Positions 14,198 through 18,196 of a stretch of 18,196 bases of DNA are shown here, one piece after another. Origin of the DNA: JAYWAM01 sp043782425 (GTDB lineage Bacteria > Pseudomonadota > Gammaproteobacteria > Burkholderiales > Usitatibacteraceae); NCBI GenBank assembly GCA_043782425.1, contig JAYWAM010000076.1, positions 1 to 18,196 of the forward strand, given 5' to 3'. Within the stretch, counting starts at the first letter, position 1, and the number at the start of each line of letters is the position of its first letter. Position numbers and translations under genes: made by a program. The notes beneath the pieces are model-generated. The model searched no databases. It was not told the DNA's origin and saw only the letters and a list, made by a program, of their open reading frames with translations.

Positions 14198-14283
14198 AAA
14201 CAGCAGGTTATATTTGCCAGGGTTGTGACGAAAAGATAGCGCCAGGCGGCCCCAACCGCTTGCTGTCGGCTTCACAGCTATAG
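14194..14283 (+). CDS. Tiny ORF (29 aa) with a CxxC motif
   Basis: Starting at the ATGA overlap, it encodes MKTAGYICQGCDEKIAPGGP followed by nine residues (stop TAG 14281-14283). The CQGC motif near the N-terminus resembles starts of iron-sulfur or heterodisulfide-reductase-type subunits, but it is far too short to be one. It may be a relic or a real metal-binding microprotein. The CBS gene begins 19 bp later, so all three would share a transcript. Confidence 0.35.
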   Translation: MKTAGYICQGCDEKIAPGGPNRLLSASQL

Positions 14284-14302
14284 TTGGAATGAAGGGGAAG
14301 GC

Positions 14303-14899
14303 ATGCAAAGAAAATACAAACCGCTTGATATGAAACTGCTTCAACACGGAGCCGGCTTTGTCATGCCGGGAGGTGGTACGCCAAAATCGGTTGACCCGGA
14401 TAGTCCCGCCATCAGCGTCATGACCGATCTATTCCATGTGACGGTGGCTACCATCTCGGCGGATACCACCGTTGCCAAAGCCAACCAGGTCATGATTGTG
14501 CGCGCCATCCGTTTGCTCTTGGTGGTGGACCGCGAAAGCATTATCACCGGCGTCGTTACCGCACGCGACACCATGGGCGAAAAACCGATCAAGCTGCTCA
14601 AGGAAATCGGCGGCAAGCACGAGGAATTGACAGTCGCCCACGTCATGACCCCGGTCAGCGCGATCGAAGTACTGGACCTGGAATCCGTCATGGCCGCCAA
14701 GGTCGGCAACATCGTCGAAACGCTGAGAAGCGTAGGCAGACAGCACGCTCTGGTTGTTGACAAGGATTCGCTTAGCGGCAAGGAGCGTGTGCGCGGCATT
14801 TTCTCCGCAACACAGATCGGTCGCCAGCTCGGCGTGGCCATACACACTTTTGAAGTAGCGCGAACTTTCGCAGAGATCGGGAGCGCGCTGCAACAGTAG
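14303..14899 (+). CDS. Two-CBS-domain protein
   Basis: The 198-residue soluble protein carries a Bateman pair. The first CBS domain covers about 38-95 (TVAKANQVMIVRAIRLLLVV, then ITGVVTARDTMG). The second covers about 112-190 (LTVAHVMTPVSAIEVLD, IVETLRSVGRQHALVVDKDS, VRGIFSATQIGRQLG). Such pairs bind adenosine nucleotides and usually regulate a partner. The first 35 residues (KYKPLDMKLLQHGAGFVMPG) match nothing I know. There is no fused enzyme or transporter domain. A GGGGA ribosome-binding site precedes ATG 14303. It faces away from the TauE/SafE pair across the long intergenic region; sensing energy state for anion transport is a guess. Confidence 0.8.
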   Translation: MQRKYKPLDMKLLQHGAGFVMPGGGTPKSVDPDSPAISVMTDLFHVTVATISADTTVAKANQVMIVRAIRLLLVVDRESIITGVVTARDTMGEKPIKLLKEIGGKHEELTVAHVMTPVSAIEVLDLESVMAAKVGNIVETLRSVGRQHALVVDKDSLSGKERVRGIFSATQIGRQLGVAIHTFEVARTFAEIGSALQQ

Positions 14900-15049
14900 T
14901 GTTGGGCCTTTCGTATCGAATCGCATTTTCCGGGTCTGTGATTTAAATTAGTCCGCAGAAGAATCCTTCCCCGCCCTTTCCCATGTAGCAAGTTCTGTTA
15001 GGTTTTTTTTGCTTCCGGTCGTTAGTCTCTTAACTGCCAAGGAGATATT

Positions 15050-15225
15050 TTGTTGATTGTGACATCCACAGAGAGCTATCGCGCCAGATTTCGCAAAGTG
15101 GAGAGGCGCCGCGAGATTTCCCAGCCTATTAGCAGCGTGTCCTGTTCTTTCCGGATGTGCCGGAAAGCGAGGCCATTACGGATGTATTTCTACCTCTCGG
15201 CTTGCCAAGTGAAGCTGACGCATAA
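15050..15225 (+). pseudogene. Broken cassette gene upstream of the attC site
   Basis: AAGGAG at 15039-15044 precedes a TTG at 15050 and a frame reading LLIVTSTESYRARFRKVERR. From about 15133 a frame one base back becomes the sensible one: RVLFFPDVPESEAITDVFLP, then LGLPSEADA and TAA at 15223-15225. That stop lies inside the inverse core of attC, the usual ending of cassette genes. The upstream frame is blocked by TAG at 15130, so the gene looks frameshifted. Product unknown. Confidence 0.4.
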
Positions 15226-15299
15226 CTTTTCGTTCGGGAGGGGCGCGCGAAATCGCGCCTACTCTTCCGGACGCGACCCCGTCAACTTTGACGTTAGGC
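15220..15299 (+). repeat. attC-like recombination site (80 bp)
   Basis: The inverse core GCATAAC (15220-15226) and the core GTTAGGC (15293-15299) match 6 of 7 bases as complements, and GTTAGGC fits GTTRRRY exactly. Inside, GTT and GGGG...CGCG blocks of the left arm have partners in the right arm (CGCG...CCCC, AAC). A central hairpin GGCGCG/CGCGCC lies at the tip. These are hallmarks of integron attC sites. Confidence 0.65.
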
Positions 15300-15891
15300 C
15301 ACAATGAAACCGCACGCCATACGCTCTGAAGTGCCATCCGGAAGCGCAATCAACGCACGATTACGCGGTGCATATTTTCACGATTCATACGTGATTGCTG
15401 TTCCCGACACCACACGCACTGCGCTTGGCTACTTTCTAACTGCTGTGGCAAATACCCCGCCTTGGGTTAATTCGCTCATGGCATTGCGGAACAAGATCGT
15501 TCGGTTTGTCGGTTTGAAAGACCTTGGCGGTCTAGGCGAGTTGAACCCATCTAAGCCTGCGTCGGCTTATGCGCCTGGAGATCGAGTAGGTATCTTCACA
15601 CTCATTTCCAATTCACCCAATGAAGCGCTGCTGGGAGATCGCGACAAGCATTTGGATGTTGTGCTCTCCGTCTACAAGCATCCTGCTGGTCAAGGTGGTA
15701 TTCAGTCCGTCTCGGTGACAACGGTTGTCCACATCCACAATCTGCTGGGTCGAATTTATATGCTCCCAGTCACGCCACTGCATAGACTCATTGCCCCAGC
15801 GGTACTCACTCGTATTATAGGCAGGGAAAATACAGCCTAAGCTAGCGTTCGAGAGGGGCCACCAAAAGCGGCGCGCCCCTCAACTACAACG
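15294..15891 (+). mobile_element. Integron-type gene cassette carrying a DUF2867 gene
   Basis: One promoterless gene lies between two attC-like sites in the same orientation. The start codon is 4 bp after the GTTAGGC core and the stop codon is inside the inverse core of the second site, exactly the compact layout of integron cassettes. The window has no intI integrase, so this may be part of an integrase-less attC cluster (CALIN) or the edge of an array. Confidence 0.6.
15304..15840 (+). CDS. DUF2867 family protein (cassette gene)
   Basis: The 178-residue protein shows the DUF2867 pattern: an N-terminal AYFHDSYVIAVPDTTRTALG, the middle PPWVNSLMALRNKIVRFVGL with a D-L-G-G turn, GDRVGIFTLISNSPNEALLG with DRDKHLDVVLSV, and an ending VTTVVHIHNLLGRIYMLPVT with PLHRLIAPAVL. 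The biochemical role of the family is unknown. No signal peptide or clear membrane helix is seen. The AGG of the attC core five bases before ATG 15304 may act as the ribosome-binding site. There is no promoter nearby, so expression depends on the surrounding transcript. Its flanking attC-like sites indicate horizontal arrival. Confidence 0.85.
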   Translation: MKPHAIRSEVPSGSAINARLRGAYFHDSYVIAVPDTTRTALGYFLTAVANTPPWVNSLMALRNKIVRFVGLKDLGGLGELNPSKPASAYAPGDRVGIFTLISNSPNEALLGDRDKHLDVVLSVYKHPAGQGGIQSVSVTTVVHIHNLLGRIYMLPVTPLHRLIAPAVLTRIIGRENTA

Positions 15892-15897
15892 TCACCT
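15835..15897 (+). repeat. Degenerate attC-like site after the DUF2867 gene
   Basis: GCCTAAG (15835-15841) is one base from the inverse core GCCTAAC and contains the TAA stop of the DUF2867 gene. CGTT (15846-15849) pairs with AACG (15888-15891), and GAGGGGC pairs with GCCCCTC inside. The final core should read GTTAGGC but is GTCACCT (15891-15897), so this side is probably inactive. Confidence 0.55.
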
Positions 15898-15898
15898 A

Positions 15899-16513
15899 TT
15901 ACTTTCGTGGAAGCGGCGGATTGTGCTTTTTATGATGAGGGGCATTAAACCGACGGATCACCAGACTCAACCCAAGATAACTCATACACAGCAACGAAAC
16001 GAGCGTCAATGCCGTCTTGCACAACGTAGCAATGCCAGAGAGCGTACCGAGCGCCAGATTGGTTGCAGGATACATGAGCAGCATACCCAGGATGCATAGG
16101 TTTTCGAGGCAATCGAATAAGCCTGCGGCTAGAGGCAGCAGATTCAGCCACAGCCTGGTATCGTTTTCGCCAAATCTCGCCCGGACAGCTCGGGTGAATA
16201 GTAAGGAAAACCCCAAACCGTAAGCCGGAATGAACATGAAATCCGCCACAAGGAATCTCAGATATAGCTCACGTCCCTGCGTACCATACCGATCGAGCAG
16301 GGAGAACGCCTCTTGTGCAGAATAATAAGGCATTACGTCCAACAACCCTACACCGCCACTTATTTCTACCAATGAAGGATTGGAAAATGGGAAATGGGAA
16401 AAATTGAACAGCAAGAAAAATACGGCTACGACCAGCAGCAGAAACAACATCAATCTTGCAGAGTAAAGTTGCGCTATTTCTCGACTGAGTTTTGTGAATA
16501 GCTTGCGCTGCAT
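15899..16513 (-). CDS. Multi-pass membrane protein of unknown family
   Basis: The 204-residue protein has hydrophobic stretches at about 20-42 (ARLMLFLLLVVAVFFLLFNF), 85-110 (FLVADFMFIPAYGLGFSLLF), 120-145 (LPLAAGLFDCLENLCILGML) and 150-188 (TALTLVSLLCMSYLGLSLVI). The acidic-Cys segment FDCLENLC inside a helix and the basic C-terminus (APHHKKHNPPLPRK) stand out. I cannot name a family. ATG 16513 follows AGGGGG with a 6-bp gap. The MerR-type promoter directly upstream suggests that the adjacent MerR regulator controls it. Its stop lies against the degenerate attC site. Confidence 0.75.
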   Translation of the reverse strand: MQRKLFTKLSREIAQLYSARLMLFLLLVVAVFFLLFNFSHFPFSNPSLVEISGGVGLLDVMPYYSAQEAFSLLDRYGTQGRELYLRFLVADFMFIPAYGLGFSLLFTRAVRARFGENDTRLWLNLLPLAAGLFDCLENLCILGMLLMYPATNLALGTLSGIATLCKTALTLVSLLCMSYLGLSLVIRRFNAPHHKKHNPPLPRK

Positions 16514-16544
16514 TTTGCCCCCTTCAGGATTGCGATGGGAGAAA

Positions 16545-16575
16545 GCTTAAACCCGTACCCTAAGGGGAGAGTCAA
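16545..16575 (-). promoter_or_regulatory. MerR-type promoter/operator for the membrane protein gene
   Basis: On the minus strand TTGACT (16570-16575) is followed, after an unusually long 18-19 bp, by TTTAAG or TTAAGC (16545-16551). The spacer holds an imperfect dyad, ACTCTCCCC, TTA, then GGGTACGGGT, shaped like the targets of MerR-family activators, which untwist over-long spacers. The ATG is about 32 bp downstream. Confidence 0.6.
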
Positions 16576-16593
16576 CACTATTCTATTAGTCTA

Positions 16594-16962
16594 TTAGACT
16601 TTATTTGTTTTCCCGGAATTGCTGAGTAAGTCTGCTTGCAGTTCTGCTAATTGTTTATCCTTGGATAGGGCACTACGGACGATGTCGCGCAACTCCGTGC
16701 GCTTGAGGTTAATCAGATCGGTCACCATCTCGACAGGAAGTTTCCCGGTTTTCGCCTTGACCGAGGCAACGCCCATAATTTCTTTTAGACTAAAACCCAG
16801 TGACTGGGCACGTTTGATCATGCAAATCAGATTGGCATCCGCCTCGCTATATATTCGATAGCGCCCTTTGCGCTGCGGCACGGGAATCAAACCCAACGAC
16901 TCGTAGTGGCGTATGGCTTTGCGCGACGCGCTGGTTAATTTGGCGAGTGCACCGATATACAT
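16594..16962 (-). CDS. MerR-family transcriptional regulator
   Basis: The 122-residue protein starts with the MerR helix-turn-helix and wing (MYIGALAKLTSASRKAIRHY, ESLGLIPVPQRKGRYRIYSE). A dimerisation helix follows (ADANLICMIKRAQSLGFSLK, EIMGVASVKA, then LINLKRTELRDIVRSALSKD). It lacks the paired C-terminal cysteines of metal sensors such as MerR or CueR, so the signal is unclear. The ATG at 16962 has no good ribosome-binding site. It lies colinear with and 81 bp before the membrane protein gene, with a MerR-type operator in between, which makes that gene its likely target. Confidence 0.88.
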   Translation of the reverse strand: MYIGALAKLTSASRKAIRHYESLGLIPVPQRKGRYRIYSEADANLICMIKRAQSLGFSLKEIMGVASVKAKTGKLPVEMVTDLINLKRTELRDIVRSALSKDKQLAELQADLLSNSGKTNKV

Positions 16963-16989
16963 GGTCGGGATACGAGGGGAACAGCGGCA

Positions 16990-17018
16990 ACTTTATCTCA
17001 TGACGCCGCCGTAATCAA
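16990..17018 (-). promoter_or_regulatory. Candidate promoter of the merR-like gene
   Basis: TTGATT (17013-17018), a 17-bp spacer and TAAAGT (16990-16995) on the minus strand match the sigma-70 consensus at four of six bases in each box. They sit about 27 bp before the ATG. Confidence 0.45.
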
Positions 17019-17038
17019 TTCTCTTTCGCCGCCTAGAA

Positions 17039-18001
17039 TCAGCAAGTAAGCTTGATGTTGCTTTGCGGGACCAGTGGCGCGGCATGAAACTTCTTCCACA
17101 CGCGGCGAAAATGCCGCGCTGAGGCAAATCCAGAGCGCTGTGCTACCTGCTCGATAGAAATCGCCGTTGTCGAAAGCAACTGCCTGGCATAGGCAACGCG
17201 AATGGATTGCTGGTAATCGGTGAGGCTGATAGCGGTGTTGCGGCGAAACATGCGCGTGAGATTGCGCACGCTCATATAGGCGTGGTCGGCGAGCTCAGTG
17301 AGAGTCCAGACGCGCGTCGGCTCGCGCAAGATGGCATCCTGAACACGATGCACGCCAGGATGCAGGTGATTGCGATGCATAACCCAGGGCGACAATTGCG
17401 GGTCTTCTGCGGTGCGGCGAAAATACACCACCAGTTCACGCGCCGTGTGTGCGGCAATCTGCGCACCGGCAAGATCGCCGATAAGAAACAATGCAAGGTC
17501 GATCCCTGCCGTGATGCCGGCGCTGGTGTACAGATTGCCGTCCTGCACAAATATGCGATCACGTTGCACCAGGGCGAGCGGATAATTTTGCGCAAGATGC
17601 TCGCATAAGGTGTGGTGGGTGGTGCAGCGACGTCCATCGAGCAGCCCGGCTGCCGCCAGCAGCAGCGCTCCCGAGCATACAGAGCAGATACGCACCTCGG
17701 GTGTAGTGATGCGCGCGAGCCAGGCGACAATTTTTTGTTGGCCTGCGCGATCCTCGCTCCAGGTCTTGCGTAACGAGCCGAGCAGGAAAATCACCGCGCC
17801 TGCCGGGATTTTTTTCGGCAGCGGTTTGATCGCGCCCAGCGCAATGCCAATGGATGTTTCCGGTGCGCGCTGTGCCCCCACAAAATGCAATGCAAAGGAC
17901 GTTGCATTGCTATTGGCGATACGAAATGCTTCCGCCGGGCCCGCCAGGTCCAGCAACACCACACCCGAAGGCACAACAAAGTAGATGTCAGTTATGCTCA
18001 C
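17039..18001 (-). CDS. GlxA-family regulator (DJ-1/PfpI domain plus AraC helix-turn-helix)
   Basis: The 320-residue protein pairs an N-terminal DJ-1/PfpI-like domain (about 5-170) with a C-terminal AraC-type DNA-binding domain (about 215-312). In the first part, VVPSGVVLLDLAGPAEAFRI opens the fold and RICSVCSGALLLAAAGLLDG holds Cys109 at the nucleophile-elbow position, followed by RRCTTHH. In the second part, RVWTLTELADHAYMSVRNLT, RMFRR and then ISIEQVAQRSGFASARHFRR form the two helix-turn-helix motifs. Such proteins act as ligand-responsive activators of catabolic genes. The GTG start at 18001 overlaps the stop of the upstream hydrolase gene by 4 bp, so the two are coupled and may share a substrate. 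Confidence 0.92.
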   Translation of the reverse strand: MSITDIYFVVPSGVVLLDLAGPAEAFRIANSNATSFALHFVGAQRAPETSIGIALGAIKPLPKKIPAGAVIFLLGSLRKTWSEDRAGQQKIVAWLARITTPEVRICSVCSGALLLAAAGLLDGRRCTTHHTLCEHLAQNYPLALVQRDRIFVQDGNLYTSAGITAGIDLALFLIGDLAGAQIAAHTARELVVYFRRTAEDPQLSPWVMHRNHLHPGVHRVQDAILREPTRVWTLTELADHAYMSVRNLTRMFRRNTAISLTDYQQSIRVAYARQLLSTTAISIEQVAQRSGFASARHFRRVWKKFHAAPLVPQSNIKLTC

Positions 18002-18196
18002 AGCACGGCGAGCGCCTCATCCACGCTGCGTATCGTGGCGAAACGCTGCGCCAGCACCAACTCGGTTTTTTCGCGTATCTCAGCGGCAGCGTAGGTTCGC
18101 CCGCTGCGCGCGTGCGTCATGGGAAAGGTCAGTGTGGCTTCGGTGACGAAATCCACCTCGTATCCAAGATCGCTTGCAACACGCGTGGTGGTTTCG
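17998..18196 (-). CDS. Isochorismatase-family cysteine hydrolase, C-terminal part
   Basis: Only about 65 codons are inside the window. They read ETTTRVASDLGYEVDFVTEA, then TLTFPMTHARSGRTYAAAEI and end IRSVDEALAVL. The (S/E)TTxRxAxDLGYEVxFVxDAT pattern is the C-terminal hallmark of isochorismatase/nicotinamidase-like hydrolases, which cleave amide or vinyl-ether bonds with a catalytic cysteine just upstream, here outside the window. It overlaps the GlxA-like regulator by 4 bp. Confidence 0.8.
   Translation of the reverse strand, partial: ETTTRVASDLGYEVDFVTEATLTFPMTHARSGRTYAAAEIREKTELVLAQRFATIRSVDEALAVL

Noticed and set aside
14997..15003. GTTAGGT as another attC or attI core
   Set aside because: It fits GTTRRRY, but no paired inverse core or palindromic arms are visible upstream; one 7-mer is weak evidence.
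1..18196. CRISPR arrays, rRNA genes, intact transposases, prophage structural genes
   Set aside because: No regularly spaced direct repeats, conserved rRNA blocks, DDE/HUH transposases or phage structural genes were seen on either strand.

Overview
The window looks like a chromosome segment of a betaproteobacterium. A Nitrosomonadales-type sulfur or iron oxidiser is my best guess, but only as an inference. The main support is the conserved core block on the minus strand, lolB-ispE-tRNA-Gln(TTG)-prs-rplY-pth-ychF, an order I associate with betaproteobacteria. The transporter genes (SulP, TauE/SafE) fit a sulfur-using lifestyle but do not prove it. GC content is moderate and genes are tightly packed.

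Layout. (1) 1-2798 is an accessory patch: a partial unknown gene, dinD, a winged-helix Fic protein with a non-canonical catalytic motif, an array of five TGGCGCG half-sites in front of fic, and a decayed XRE-type antitoxin gene. (2) 2849-8143 is the core housekeeping block (translation, PRPP and isoprenoid synthesis, lipoprotein sorting) with a strong terminator after rplY. (3) 8374-9550 is a secreted DUF3494 (ice-binding-like) protein with its own promoter and terminator; its acidic tail has been duplicated and cut short by a stop codon. (4) 9559-10532 is a scrapyard: the 3' end of a group II intron (maturase C-terminus, domain V, probable domain VI), a GGGTCAGAGT inverted-repeat element, a possible toxin fragment, and a toxin-antitoxin pair whose toxin is frameshifted but whose promoter still looks good.

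(5) 10670-14899 is an anion-transport neighbourhood: a SulP permease with a STAS domain converges on a TauE/SafE exporter coupled to a small two-helix membrane protein. A 538-bp non-coding stretch follows, with a 19-bp dyad, a hairpin and two tiny coupled ORFs, then a two-CBS-domain protein. (6) 15050-15897 looks like integron cassette material: a DUF2867 gene starts 4 bp after a GTTAGGC core site and ends inside the inverse core of a second attC-like site, and a broken cassette gene lies upstream. No integrase is in the window. (7) 15899-18196 is a regulatory cluster on the minus strand: a multi-pass membrane protein behind a MerR-type long-spacer promoter, its colinear MerR regulator, a GlxA-like (DJ-1/PfpI plus AraC) regulator, and the 3' end of an isochorismatase-family hydrolase overlapping it.

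I see no CRISPR array, rRNA gene, intact transposase or prophage. The most interesting items are the attC-flanked cassette, the Fic operator array with the altered Fic motif, the group II intron remnant, the tiny ORFs ahead of the CBS gene, and the MerR-type promoter.
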